NCBI GenBank assembly: GCA_020630275.1
Contig: JAHDBU010000006.1
Span: forward strand, 1 to 41,468
Origin: Hellea sp.
Lineage (GTDB): Bacteria; Pseudomonadota; Alphaproteobacteria; Caulobacterales; Maricaulaceae
Reading direction: 5' to 3'
Length of the DNA stretch: 41,468 bases
Part shown: piece by piece, positions 16,186 through 24,666 of the stretch
Layout: each line of letters begins with the position of its first letter
How positions within the stretch are numbered: position 1 is the stretch's first letter
Notes under the pieces: generated by a model
The model's database searches: none
What the model was told of the DNA's origin: nothing
What the model saw: only the letters and a program-made list of their open reading frames with translations
Program-made: the position numbers and the translations under genes

Positions 16186-17763
16186 TTACTTATTCCTTTT
16201 TAGTACAGAAAATAGAGACGACTTTCCACCATTGTCGCCGCTTCCTGATTTACCTAGGCCCAACTTAAGCCCTTTGCGTTTGCCCGTGGTTTCCATTGAC
16301 CCCACGAATGAGCCGGACTTAATCCGATTGGCAATATGGGTAAGGCCCGTCACGGTCGACCCTGCAGCTTTGACATCGGTCAGCATTTTCCCATCATTGG
16401 CGGCCTCGAAAAAGGAATCAGGATCAAACCCTATTACCAATGCAGGTTCCATGTCGATTGCAGCGCTAAAATCCTTAACCGAGATTTCGTTCTTAGAACG
16501 GCCAATTTGATTTAGAATTAAGATCGGAGCTGAGTCATTGGGTCTTTCAGCTTTGAGGAAATCAATCAGATTTTTCGTATTGCGAAGGTTCGCCAAATCG
16601 CTGGTCGCGGTTATAATAACATCGTCGACTGATGTCAGAATATTGCGAGTCCAGTCGCACCATATATGGGGCATATCAAGGATAGATATCGGGCTGATCT
16701 TCCTAACACCGTTGACAACGGTTTCGAACGCATCGGAATTCATAATCGGATTCATATCCAGCGTACCTGCCGCGGGCAAAATAGAGAGTTTTGCTGTATG
16801 ACGGAGCATAATTCGGTCAAGCAAGGTATCATCAAGGCGGTCAGGCTGGCTCAAGGCTTCTTCCAATCCCTGAGTTGCATCATAGGCAAAATCCAACCCT
16901 GTTGTGCCCCATGAAGAATCTAGATCGACAAGTGCAGTTTCCTGCTGAACGCGTTCGGCCAGACACCAGGCGACATTGTGGGCCAGAGTCGATGATCCCA
17001 CACCACCCTTGGCGCCGTAAAAGGCCGAAACCCGACCGGTAAATGGCTTTTCGGGGTCTACGAAATGCTCGGAAATAGTCCGGATCAGACTAAGCGGATG
17101 GAACGGTGGTACAATGTAATCGCTGACACCCTTATCCAGAAGTTGCCTGTAGAGCTTGATGTCATTTGCCGCGCCGATCATGATCAGGCGCGTGCCTTCG
17201 TCACAAACCGAAGCCAATTGCTCAAGCTGCGCGAATAACTCGTTTCCACGCATTCCGGACTCAATCAGAATAAGCGCGGGCGTGCTTTCTTTGTGATAAT
17301 AATCTAGAGCCGCCGGGAGACCGCCCATGAAAATTTTCAAATTTGTACGCTTCATCCGCCAATCACGAGACATTTCGTGAATCGAGCCCGCGGTTTCAGA
17401 GCGCTCACAAAATGCCTGGATTGAGATGTTTGGCAAGGCCAGTTCACCGCCTTCTCCATAGGGTTCCGGACTAGGTGCATGAAATCCTGGCGCCGCACCT
17501 GAAGGCATGGTCACGGCTCCCATCTGGGCAGGCGCGCCGTGCTGCGGCATTGGTTGCTGCATTGGTTGCGGATAAGGCTGTTGATGCGGCGGCGATTGCA
17601 TTGGCGCGTGTGGAGCAGGCGCAGGCGCCATGTGAGCGGGTTGACCATAGGGCGATTGAGCGGGCGGTGCTACTGGCGCGCCAGGCATTGGCGGCGCGGG
17701 CATTGCCTGCGGCGCAGGTAAAGGTTGCATGTTAGGCGGTGGTAATTGTGATGGATTTGACAT
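16186..17763 (-). CDS. cpaE: Tad pilus localisation ATPase CpaE (TadZ), Pro-rich N-terminus
   Basis: The track start at 17838 lies within cpaD. The ATG at 17763 (MSNPSQLPPP), 13 nt after the cpaD stop, is preferred and gives 525 residues. The first ~105 residues are a Pro/Gln/Ala/Met-rich disordered stretch. A degenerate receiver-like domain follows (LILIESGMRGNELFAQLEQL to GVSDYIVPPFHPLSLIRTI). A MinD/ParA-type ATPase comes next with deviant Walker A YGAKGGVGSSTLAHN and switch region DLDSSWGTTGLDF. CpaE/TadZ places the pilus machine at the cell pole. The long Pro-rich leader may be the polar-anchoring part, but that is inference. Confidence 0.93.
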   Translation of the reverse strand: MSNPSQLPPPNMQPLPAPQAMPAPPMPGAPVAPPAQSPYGQPAHMAPAPAPHAPMQSPPHQQPYPQPMQQPMPQHGAPAQMGAVTMPSGAAPGFHAPSPEPYGEGGELALPNISIQAFCERSETAGSIHEMSRDWRMKRTNLKIFMGGLPAALDYYHKESTPALILIESGMRGNELFAQLEQLASVCDEGTRLIMIGAANDIKLYRQLLDKGVSDYIVPPFHPLSLIRTISEHFVDPEKPFTGRVSAFYGAKGGVGSSTLAHNVAWCLAERVQQETALVDLDSSWGTTGLDFAYDATQGLEEALSQPDRLDDTLLDRIMLRHTAKLSILPAAGTLDMNPIMNSDAFETVVNGVRKISPISILDMPHIWCDWTRNILTSVDDVIITATSDLANLRNTKNLIDFLKAERPNDSAPILILNQIGRSKNEISVKDFSAAIDMEPALVIGFDPDSFFEAANDGKMLTDVKAAGSTVTGLTHIANRIKSGSFVGSMETTGKRKGLKLGLGKSGSGDNGGKSSLFSVLKRNK

Positions 17764-17776
17764 TCTTATATCCGGC

Positions 17777-18448
17777 CTATTGATCTTCAGTGGCTGTAAT
17801 GGATTGGTTTGGCGGAAGCTGTGAAGCAGGGCTCTCACCTTTGATATATTTATCGTAAACCGTCATGCGGCGCCGCATATCAGGCGAACCCATTGGATAC
17901 GGCTCCAGGAATTGTCTATAGTCCTGAACCATTGCCGCCAGATTGGCACTCTGACTACACCCAAATTCTCGCCAAGGCTGATTGTTGTAGGTTCGCGAAA
18001 GATTTGACGTCAATCCACAGTTTTTCGGTAGAGCCTTTAGTCTCCGGTAAGAGATAACAACGGGAGCCGGCGCATTTGGCATCGATTGATATTGGCCCTC
18101 TTGGATGGGGGCTCCGCCCATGCCAATTTGGCCCATAATGTTTTGTACGACGCTACGTGTTTGCAAAACCCCCGAATTGGTTTGAGCGGGATAATTCATA
18201 TGCAATGGGCCATCGCCAAATCTGGCATATCCGCTCAGAAATCCCGCGACGGCTTCACTATCACGCGCGGAAAGGCTCATGCCATCAGGACGGGAATATA
18301 ACTCCAATCGTTCGATAGACTCAGATATCTGAATGGGGTGTTTCATATAGATCGGCGGTTCGCTATCTATTGGAGTTGCGCAACCGGCCATGGCAAGGAG
18401 GCCGCCACCTAACAAACTGATTTTCAGAGCTTTTCTTATCATTTGCAT
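17777..18448 (-). CDS. cpaD: Tad pilus lipoprotein CpaD
   Basis: The 223-residue protein has a lipoprotein signal ending LLAMAGC (Cys23). The CpaD family pattern follows: HPIQISESIERLELYSRP, a SARDSEAVAGFLSGYARFGDGPL segment, then VVISYRRLKALPKNCG and EFGCSQSANLAAMVQDYRQFLEP near the C-terminus. It is thought to assist the CpaC secretin at the outer membrane. It lies 12 nt after cpaC and 13 nt before cpaE. It is larger in its middle part (a Gly/Met/Gln-rich insert around 108-130) than I would expect for a minimal CpaD. Confidence 0.92.
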   Translation of the reverse strand: MQMIRKALKISLLGGGLLAMAGCATPIDSEPPIYMKHPIQISESIERLELYSRPDGMSLSARDSEAVAGFLSGYARFGDGPLHMNYPAQTNSGVLQTRSVVQNIMGQIGMGGAPIQEGQYQSMPNAPAPVVISYRRLKALPKNCGLTSNLSRTYNNQPWREFGCSQSANLAAMVQDYRQFLEPYPMGSPDMRRRMTVYDKYIKGESPASQLPPNQSITATEDQ

Positions 18449-18460
18449 TGAATTCCCCTA

Positions 18461-19933
18461 TCAGTCCACTACGTGCCCAAACGGACCATTTAAATTTCCA
18501 CTCGAAGGCATTTGGTTGCCGTAAACTTGGTTCATACGACCCAGAAGCAGAGCATTTTTGTCATTAGCAGGGACAAATGTATCCAGGGGCGTTTGCAAGT
18601 TGTCCGGATGCGTTGGATCCACCAGATATGGCGTAACAATAATGACGAGCTCTGTTTGGGTCGTTAGATCATCCCGGCTTCGAAAGGCGGCACCGATACC
18701 GGGGATATCTTTGAGACCAGGCGTTCCGTCTATGCTTTGACGGGACTCTTCACGAATAAGGCCAGCAATAACGAGACTGCCACCAGCGGGTAATTCCACG
18801 ACCGTATTGGCACGTCGAATTCTGAGGCCCAAAATATCCGATGAAACACCGCCCGTTTCGAAAGACCCTTCGGTTGTTGGTTCTGACACCTCAGTTGAAA
18901 TATTGAGCGAAATTCTACCCTCACTGAGGACTACCGGGGTAAAGCCGAGCGCGACACCGTAAGGTTTGAATTCGAACTCACGTTGAACTCGGCCATTATC
19001 ATCCAAAAATACATTGGTTAAAAGCGGGAACTCACCACCGACAAGGAAGTTCGCGGTTTCACCTGAGATGGCCGCCAAAGTCGGCTCAGCGAGGGTTCGA
19101 ATAAGACCGACACGTTCCAGAGCGTCAAATGCCCCCGTAATCCGGTCCAACGCACCCCCAACATTAATATCAAAAACGCCAGCAAGGCCAGCACCCGTCT
19201 GCAGGGCATTATTCGAGAGTAAAGATACCGATGATCCACCGCCCAAATCGCCAATAGCATTCAGATTGATACCCATCTGTTTGGACACACTGCGTTGCAT
19301 CTCGACCATGCGCACTTTGAGTAAAACCTGGTCCTTGCCGTCAACTGTGAGCATGTTGACTATCTTGCCCTCTACCCCGGATGAGGTATTTTCATCGAGC
19401 CACATCTGGGCGATGGCAGAAACCTTGTCAGCTGTAGCCGCATTTGGCACATTGCCCGTAAGCAGAAGATTGTCATTCACCGCCTGAATTTGCACATTAG
19501 CGCCTTCGGCATGTTGAGAAATAAGAGAATTCAATCCGCCAATATCGCGTTCTACCCGGATTTCTAGCGATAGAATTTTCTCATTATTTGTCCCATAAAA
19601 ATAAACATTTGTCTGGCCAGTTTTCTTTCCTATTAGAACTGTTCGGTGCTGCGTATGAACCATAGCCTCAACAATTTCCGGATTAGAAACAATGACATCC
19701 ATCATTGGAACCGGCAGTTCAATTTCCGTCGATTTACTGTAAGGCAATACGATTGACCGGCTGACCGGGCTTTGCCCTGGTAATTCAATATTCACGCTAT
19801 TTGCATGGTTGGCTTGCGACTGAATGTAAGCATAGGAGCGATCGCCCGCATTAGCATTAGACGACACAAAAGCTGCGCCGGAGAGGGTCATTGCTGTGCC
19901 CAAGACAAGTTCTTTTAGCATGGTTGTCTTCAT
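18461..19933 (-). CDS. cpaC: Tad pilus secretin CpaC (RcpA)
   Basis: The ATG at 19933 (MKTTMLKELVLG) is preferred over 19975 because AGAGGA lies 7 nt upstream and a signal peptide ending in NANA follows. The 490-residue protein has an N0-type domain (PVPMMDVIVSNPEIVEAMVHT and VLIGKKTGQTNVYFYG), a BON-like repeat (VNDNLLLTGNVPNAATADK) and the secretin domain with the signature VELPAGGSLVIAGLIREESRQ and GTPGLKDIPGIGAAFRS. It forms the outer-membrane gate for the pilus. The start sits 1 nt after the cpaB stop (TAA-A-ATG). Confidence 0.96.
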   Translation of the reverse strand: MKTTMLKELVLGTAMTLSGAAFVSSNANAGDRSYAYIQSQANHANSVNIELPGQSPVSRSIVLPYSKSTEIELPVPMMDVIVSNPEIVEAMVHTQHRTVLIGKKTGQTNVYFYGTNNEKILSLEIRVERDIGGLNSLISQHAEGANVQIQAVNDNLLLTGNVPNAATADKVSAIAQMWLDENTSSGVEGKIVNMLTVDGKDQVLLKVRMVEMQRSVSKQMGINLNAIGDLGGGSSVSLLSNNALQTGAGLAGVFDINVGGALDRITGAFDALERVGLIRTLAEPTLAAISGETANFLVGGEFPLLTNVFLDDNGRVQREFEFKPYGVALGFTPVVLSEGRISLNISTEVSEPTTEGSFETGGVSSDILGLRIRRANTVVELPAGGSLVIAGLIREESRQSIDGTPGLKDIPGIGAAFRSRDDLTTQTELVIIVTPYLVDPTHPDNLQTPLDTFVPANDKNALLLGRMNQVYGNQMPSSGNLNGPFGHVVD

Positions 19934-19934
19934 T

Positions 19935-20765
19935 TTATTGTCCTCTGATAGCAACCTGGCTAGGCTGACCATCACGATAAATCGTCATGTGGGTCACTTC
20001 GTTGGTGCTTCGGGTAACTTTGGCGTGGCTACGGCCTGGGACAGAGCCCCTGCCAAGCGGACGGAGTGTTAAACTAAGGTCACCCTGCGCAACCGATTGA
20101 TTGAGAAGTTCGGAATCCTCTTGCGTCATTTCGAATGTGGCGGTCGATCCGATAACAGTCGCGTCCCCGTCCGGGTCAAAATTTTGGTCAATCGCCATAA
20201 CACGAACATTTTCGAAAATAGTCTGCGAGACGTAGCGCTTTGAATTTCCTCCGCCCTGTGAGTTCTGGATGGATTGGGTTAGGATAATATCGACATTATC
20301 ACCTGGCTTGATGAAGCCACCCGCGGCCGTATCAACAGAAATCCGGGTCGTGACGGCACGCATGCCCGGATTGAGAAGGGCTGCCATGACACTTTTTTCG
20401 CCTGGCATGATGATTTTCCGGGAAACAATGGGATCTTCGGCATAAAACTCAGACTTGGCCACGCCATTGGCGAATTCCTCAATCGCCCTTGGTTTCACAT
20501 CGCGTGTGATGTGATTAGGCGACACAGCATCCGCTGGCCATTGTTTCCAGCTGAAATGGCTTTCATTGAGCCGAGTTCCATAGCTGATGTCGCTCGCAGC
20601 AATCAAAACATCTGCGTACTCGACTGCAGGAGCTATTGGTTGAGAAGGAAGTTGTGGCAGTTGCGCCCGCGGTTCAGGTGCCTTCCCCAAGGACTTAAGC
20701 CAAGGGAAGAAAAACAGGAATGCGCAGACGACAAGGACTACCATTAATATTTTTTTTCTGTCCAT
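19935..20765 (-). CDS. cpaB: Tad pilus assembly protein CpaB (RcpC)
   Basis: The 276-residue protein has an N-terminal membrane anchor (KKILMVVLVVCAFLFFFPWL), a Pro-rich spacer and a SAF domain (VLIAASDISYGTRLNESHFSWKQWP) followed by the RcpC/CpaB region (MRAVTTRISVDTAAGGFIKPGDNVDIILT). It is a periplasmic partner of the secretin. AGGA sits just upstream of the ATG. A 133-bp gap separates it from cpaA, so a second promoter for cpaB-tadC is possible. Confidence 0.95.
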   Translation of the reverse strand: MDRKKILMVVLVVCAFLFFFPWLKSLGKAPEPRAQLPQLPSQPIAPAVEYADVLIAASDISYGTRLNESHFSWKQWPADAVSPNHITRDVKPRAIEEFANGVAKSEFYAEDPIVSRKIIMPGEKSVMAALLNPGMRAVTTRISVDTAAGGFIKPGDNVDIILTQSIQNSQGGGNSKRYVSQTIFENVRVMAIDQNFDPDGDATVIGSTATFEMTQEDSELLNQSVAQGDLSLTLRPLGRGSVPGRSHAKVTRSTNEVTHMTIYRDGQPSQVAIRGQ

Positions 20766-20898
20766 GATCCTGCCCTTTCCCTCCGATTAACCGGTTATGA
20801 TCAGGCCTATTTAGAACCCGATTTCATAAAGCATGGTTAATTTTTAGGAATCTTCGGCAAAGAAATAGTTAACAGAACCGCCAAAAATCAGCGTTTAT

Positions 20899-21417
20899 TT
20901 AAAAAACCATACCAGATGTGGCTGCAGCCTCGAAAATTCGGCTATTTAGCAGGGTAACAATGCCACCAAAAGACAGTGCCAGACCATAAGGCATACGGGT
21001 TTCATCTTTGATCAATTTATGCAGCCAGTCGGAGTATAGAACCGATGCCGGGACAAATTTCCGCCCGGAAAGTATAAAAATAGCGATAAAGCCACCTGCC
21101 AGTGTCGTCAGGAACACATATTGCAACAGATCGGTCCATTGCCACCAGAAAGCCGTCGCCGCCATCAGTTTGGCGTCGCCTCCACCAAGCCAACCAAATG
21201 CAAAAACGGCAAATCCAAAAAGAAAAACGGTGCAACCGACGAGGAGATGGGTGCCAAAGACCTCCCAGCCTTGCCAGACAAAGGGCGTTACGGCAAAAAA
21301 TGCCAATAAAATCATGAGGCTAACCCAGTTCGGGATAGTCATGGTTGTCGCATCTTTATACGCAGTGTAGAGCATCCCAAAGATAAATACTGCGAACATA
21401 ACAAACGCAATCGACAT
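20899..21417 (-). CDS. cpaA: Prepilin peptidase CpaA (A24 family)
   Basis: This 172-residue, multi-TM aspartyl peptidase has both catalytic Asp sites: YKDATTMTIPNW (first Asp) and GWLGGGDAKLMAA (the GxGD motif). The short form without the N-terminal methyltransferase domain is normal for Tad systems. It should cleave the Flp pilin before ATAIEYG and probably the TadE/TadF pseudopilins. It lies behind the terminator that follows flp, so its expression may depend on read-through or a separate promoter. Confidence 0.95.
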   Translation of the reverse strand: MSIAFVMFAVFIFGMLYTAYKDATTMTIPNWVSLMILLAFFAVTPFVWQGWEVFGTHLLVGCTVFLFGFAVFAFGWLGGGDAKLMAATAFWWQWTDLLQYVFLTTLAGGFIAIFILSGRKFVPASVLYSDWLHKLIKDETRMPYGLALSFGGIVTLLNSRIFEAAATSGMVF

Positions 21418-21503
21418 TCCCTAACTCCATAAATTTTTTTATTGTTATGAGGTTTTTTAGTTCAACACCGTTAATATCGCGTTGAGAGCACTGTATTTTT
21501 GAC

Positions 21504-21530
21504 AAAAAAAAAGCTGCCCAGAGGGCAGCC
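21504..21530 (-). terminator. Strong terminator/attenuator after the Flp pilin gene
   Basis: On the minus strand, GCTGCCC pairs with GGGCAGC around a 3-nt loop (TCT), followed by nine T. It sits 27 nt after the flp stop and 87 nt before cpaA, in position to make pilin mRNA abundant and to limit transcription into cpaA-tadC. Confidence 0.92.
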
Positions 21531-21556
21531 AAAAACCTATGTTTTTCAAGCTTCGC

Positions 21557-21727
21557 TTATGGTGTACCAACAGCGTCGGCAACTTCTTGGAAACGTCCGC
21601 CAACGTTAGTACCCAGTGCACGAGCACCAGCGATACAAGCAACAGCGATCAGAGCGGCGATAAGGCCGTATTCAATAGCAGTCGCACCAGATTCGTCTTT
21701 GATATAACGAGTAACCAATTTTTGCAT
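21557..21727 (-). CDS. flp: Flp-type major pilin
   Basis: The ATG at 21727 is preferred over 21748 (GGGAG lies upstream), giving 56 residues. MQKLVTRYIKDESG is the leader, and the cleavage site is G|ATAIEYGL with the Glu at +5 position normal for Flp pilins. A hydrophobic helix AALIAVACIAGARAL and a short tail follow. It is the pilus subunit, equivalent to Caulobacter PilA. Only one copy is seen in the window. It heads the cpa cluster and is followed by a strong terminator. Confidence 0.96.
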   Translation of the reverse strand: MQKLVTRYIKDESGATAIEYGLIAALIAVACIAGARALGTNVGGRFQEVADAVGTP

Positions 21728-21751
21728 AACTAACTCCCACGTATGCATTAA

Positions 21752-21781
21752 GAGGAAAATTCCTCACAGGGCCAGTCCCTG
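21752..21781 (-). promoter_or_regulatory. Two tandem stem-loops in the flp 5' leader
   Basis: GAGGAAAATTCCTC (6-bp arms) and CAGGG-ccagt-CCCTG lie 24 to 54 nt before the flp ATG. Neither has a T-run, so they are not terminators. They could stabilise the pilin mRNA, or be protein-binding palindromes. Confidence 0.45.
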
Positions 21782-22028
21782 ATGTGTTTGTTTATAGGTG
21801 ACGCGGGTTACGATCCGTTTAAGCGATATAGTAAAGATTCTATTATTTTATGACCAATTTATTTGGCGTTCATTTTTAGCGATTTTCATCTATTCCTCGA
21901 CTTTTATACGCCCATTATAAAGAAAAGGCTTTAGATCAGCTAAAAAAAGCGTACTGCGGCGTTGTCATCAACGATTTGTAAACGCTTCATTCACTATCTT
22001 TGCGCTGAAAACTTGGAAGGATAATGGA

Positions 22029-22592
22029 ATGTCCATCGGAAAAAAACTGGCGTTGTCCACAATTCTTGTCGCGTCGTTATCGTTTACCGGCTCAGCTTTT
22101 GCGGGTGATGTCTCTGGTACATACAGCGTCGAGCTGAATAAAACCGAGATCGTGCGACTGAGTGAGCCCGCGTCAGCAGTGATTATTGGTAATCCTAAAA
22201 TTGCTGACGTGTCTGTGCACTCCTCTGATACAGTTTTCGTTTTGGGCCGTGGATATGGGCAAACCAACCTGATCGTTTTGAATATGGCTGGGCAAACCAT
22301 TTTTGACTCTGATATCCAGGTGGTTGCACCGGTTTCTGTGGGTAATGTCAGGCTCTATTCCGGTCGCGCCCGGGAAACCTATTCTTGTGCACCCTATTGC
22401 CTGCCAGCTCCTGTGCTGGGCGATTCAGTAGAATTCGTTGTGGTCAACACACCTGAAACCCGAGAAATCAATACCCCTGCCATATCATCCAGCATATCTA
22501 GACAACCTAGTTTTGTGGGAATGGCGGTTGAAGGCGAACCTGAACTCGCCGAGGATGATCCAAGACGGCCTTACTACCCTTCCGGCGAATAG
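22029..22592 (+). CDS. Stand-alone secretin N-domain (pilus N-terminal domain) protein
   Basis: The 187-residue exported protein has a signal peptide ending SAFA. It then has one domain that matches the N0-type domain of CpaC: the pattern PASAVIIGNPKIADVSVHSSD and VFVLGRGYGQTNLIVLN parallels PEIVEAMVH...VLIGKKTGQTNVYFYG in CpaC. There is no secretin barrel. Two Cys lie in SCAPYC, and an acidic C-terminal tail follows. It is divergent from flp and just upstream of tadE/tadF, so it is probably a periplasmic part of the same pilus system, perhaps a partner or capping domain of CpaC; this role is inferred. Confidence 0.85.
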   Translation: MSIGKKLALSTILVASLSFTGSAFAGDVSGTYSVELNKTEIVRLSEPASAVIIGNPKIADVSVHSSDTVFVLGRGYGQTNLIVLNMAGQTIFDSDIQVVAPVSVGNVRLYSGRARETYSCAPYCLPAPVLGDSVEFVVVNTPETREINTPAISSSISRQPSFVGMAVEGEPELAEDDPRRPYYPSGE

Positions 22593-22682
22593 ACCCCTAA
22601 ACACGATTTGTTAACGCTGTTCCTTTGCGGAACATAAATCATTCTTGCCTATATATTGCCTCGAATTTGTTCGGGGAATGGG

Positions 22683-23249
22683 ATGTTTCGAATTTATAAA
22701 AAGTATCTGCGTCGACTCAAAGAAAACCAAGACGGTGCCACAGCACTGGAATTTGCCATTTTGGCTGTTCCATTTTTTGCCTTACTTTTCTCAATTGTAG
22801 AATTGGCTATCGTGTTCTTCATGAACTCGTCTTTGACCCATTCCATGAATGAAGCCGCGAGAGATATACGCACAGGCGAGTTTCAAGGCAGTTGTGGCGG
22901 TGCGGCCGAATTCAAGACTGTCATCTGCGATCGTATGTCGATCGGTACCTGCGACAATCTTCGGATTGATGTTGTCTCTTCGCCAAGTGGACGCTTTCAG
23001 CCCAATTTACTACCGGTGACACCGATTACGCCGGACCCGAGTGATCCTGATAAACCCACACTGACCCCAGACAATTATATGCAAACGGCTGCTCGGTCGG
23101 TAGTCGTCGTAAGGGCTCAGTATTTCCATAAACTTGCCTTTCCGGGTGAATTCACCCGTCTATCAAACCAACCTGGTAACCACCGGGTAATTACGGCGTC
23201 AACGGCCTTTAGAAACGAGCCCTTTCCTGCTGGAGGATGCGCACCATGA
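22683..23249 (+). CDS. tadE: TadE-like pseudopilin
   Basis: The ATG at 22683 (MFRIYKKYLRR) has GGGGA 5 nt upstream and is preferred over the TTG of the track at 22656. A basic leader ending in QDG is followed by ATALEFAILAVPFFALLFSIVEL, the Tad pseudopilin motif with Glu at +5, then a periplasmic domain of about 140 residues with four Cys or more (GSCGG, VICDRMSIGTCD). TadE proteins are minor pilins processed by the prepilin peptidase. It overlaps the next gene by ATGA. Confidence 0.9.
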   Translation: MFRIYKKYLRRLKENQDGATALEFAILAVPFFALLFSIVELAIVFFMNSSLTHSMNEAARDIRTGEFQGSCGGAAEFKTVICDRMSIGTCDNLRIDVVSSPSGRFQPNLLPVTPITPDPSDPDKPTLTPDNYMQTAARSVVVVRAQYFHKLAFPGEFTRLSNQPGNHRVITASTAFRNEPFPAGGCAP

Positions 23250-23896
23250 CTTTTCGTAGAAAGCTATTGAACAGTGTAACCTCAAAATTTCCCACACTTG
23301 GGAAATTGCGCCGGAATAGCGAAGGCGTTGCCGCCATCGAATTTGCTCTGGTAGCACCCATTATGATCGCCTTTTATTTCGGGATGTCGGAACTCGCCAT
23401 GGGTATTATGGCTGATAGAAACGTCTCCCATGCCACGGCCGTGACAGCTGATTTGGCCACTCAATTACCTTTGTTAAACTCCGTCGAACTCTCTGATGTT
23501 ATGACGGCTACCGTTGCGGTTTTGGATATTGATGCAAACGAGCTAAATAATGTGACCATCGAAGTCAGCAGCTTTCAGATGATGACTGATGGGACCGTCA
23601 ACGAAATTGGATACGCCCGGCTCGGACCTCAGATTTCAACAGGTGGGCCTGCGAATTACGATCCTTCTGTAATAAACAGCCAAATGTTTAATGCTCAGTC
23701 TGGTGTTGTCGTAGCTCGGCTGAACTATAGTTATACGCCCGTAACACTGTTTTTCTTAAATGCGTTTACGATGTCCGAGACGCTAGTCATGAAACCGCGA
23801 AAATCGATCAACGTCCCTTTTGACGAAGCGGGTGCAAACCGCTTTACGTGTTCCGTCGGCACGGACAAAGTCGTCAACTGTACGGCATCAGCTTAG
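23246..23896 (+). CDS. tadF: TadE/TadF-like pseudopilin, second copy
   Basis: The ATG at 23246 forms an ATGA overlap with the preceding tadE stop and has GGAGG 9 nt upstream, so it is preferred over 23237, where GGAGG would touch the start. The protein has a basic leader (RRKLLNSVTSKF...LRRNSEG), the motif VAAIEFALVAPIMIAFYFG and a 170-residue periplasmic part ending with two Cys. It is a minor pilin of the Tad system. Whether it is best named TadE or TadF is not certain. It overlaps the phosphatase gene tail to tail by 9 bp. Confidence 0.88.
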   Translation: MTFRRKLLNSVTSKFPTLGKLRRNSEGVAAIEFALVAPIMIAFYFGMSELAMGIMADRNVSHATAVTADLATQLPLLNSVELSDVMTATVAVLDIDANELNNVTIEVSSFQMMTDGTVNEIGYARLGPQISTGGPANYDPSVINSQMFNAQSGVVVARLNYSYTPVTLFFLNAFTMSETLVMKPRKSINVPFDEAGANRFTCSVGTDKVVNCTASA

Positions 23897-24658
23897 ATAG
23901 TTTCGGCGTATGGCGTCTTTTGTTTCAGAAGACACGCCAAGAACGTTCTCCACGTAATTATCGAAGTCCCCCATGGTTTCCAGGGCAGCGTGCAAATAGG
24001 CGGGTTCGACCCCGAACATGGGTCGGAGCGCGTCTGGATTAATGATACGATCAAACCTTTCGCTCATGAATTTGGCCGCAGGCTCCAGAAAGCTTTCCAC
24101 ATCAACGGCTTTCATGGTGAGCATGTAATCATCGAGAACATCCTGATCGCTCACACCAAGGATTTTTTGGATAATCGCCACCAAAGTTCCGGTTCGGTCT
24201 TTACCCGCTGTACAATGCACAACCAGAGGCGCCCCCTCGCTCGCCATAAACCTTAATGTGTCAGCAAATATTTTTTGAAAAGCCGGGTTATCCGGGCGGG
24301 ACGCATAGGACCCGATCATATAGTTCCGAGCATCGTTCGCAGTTTCCAACTTCTCTTTCAGGAACATCTCATGAGGGGCGAACTCTGGCGCCTTACCCGG
24401 TTCTGCCATAAAAAATGTCTGAATATCGTCCACGGACGGAAACGTATTAGGTTGTCTTTTGCGTTCGGGTGCATGCCGTAAATCAACAACAAGCCCAAGT
24501 CCAAGACTCGTTAAATGTGCGCGGTCTTCTGAGCTGGTTTCGTTGAAATGAGCCGCTCGGAATAATTTACCCGATACTAATTCTTCGCCGTCTTTAGCTT
24601 GATAATTACCGAAATCACGAAAATTGCGAACGCTCTTTAAGGGATGAATTCTGGGCAC
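23888..24658 (-). CDS. Tyrosine/serine protein phosphatase (DSP-like)
   Basis: The 256-residue protein has an active-site loop HCTAGKDRTGTL (Cys-x5-Arg) and the family's N-terminal motif HPLKSVRNFRDFGNYQ, with SGKLFRAAHF and VVDLRHAPER also typical. It belongs to the tyrosine-protein phosphatase group related to Mycobacterium PtpB and lipid phosphatases. The start is GTG at 24658 with no strong ribosome-binding site, only 8 nt after the nrdB stop, so it is probably co-transcribed with nrdB. Nothing in the sequence names its substrate. Confidence 0.9.
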   Translation of the reverse strand: MPRIHPLKSVRNFRDFGNYQAKDGEELVSGKLFRAAHFNETSSEDRAHLTSLGLGLVVDLRHAPERKRQPNTFPSVDDIQTFFMAEPGKAPEFAPHEMFLKEKLETANDARNYMIGSYASRPDNPAFQKIFADTLRFMASEGAPLVVHCTAGKDRTGTLVAIIQKILGVSDQDVLDDYMLTMKAVDVESFLEPAAKFMSERFDRIINPDALRPMFGVEPAYLHAALETMGDFDNYVENVLGVSSETKDAIRRNYLS

Positions 24659-24666
24659 TTGGCCAA

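Noticed and set aside
21827-21843. Possible CtrA site TTAAGCGATATAGTAA near flp
   Set aside because: The second half is AGTA rather than TTAA at the required N7 spacing, so it does not meet the consensus.
21930-21944. TTTAG-atcag-CTAAA inverted repeat as a terminator
   Set aside because: It has no T-run on the strand that would need it, has weak A/T pairing, and lies in a divergent promoter region. It is left as an unassigned palindrome.
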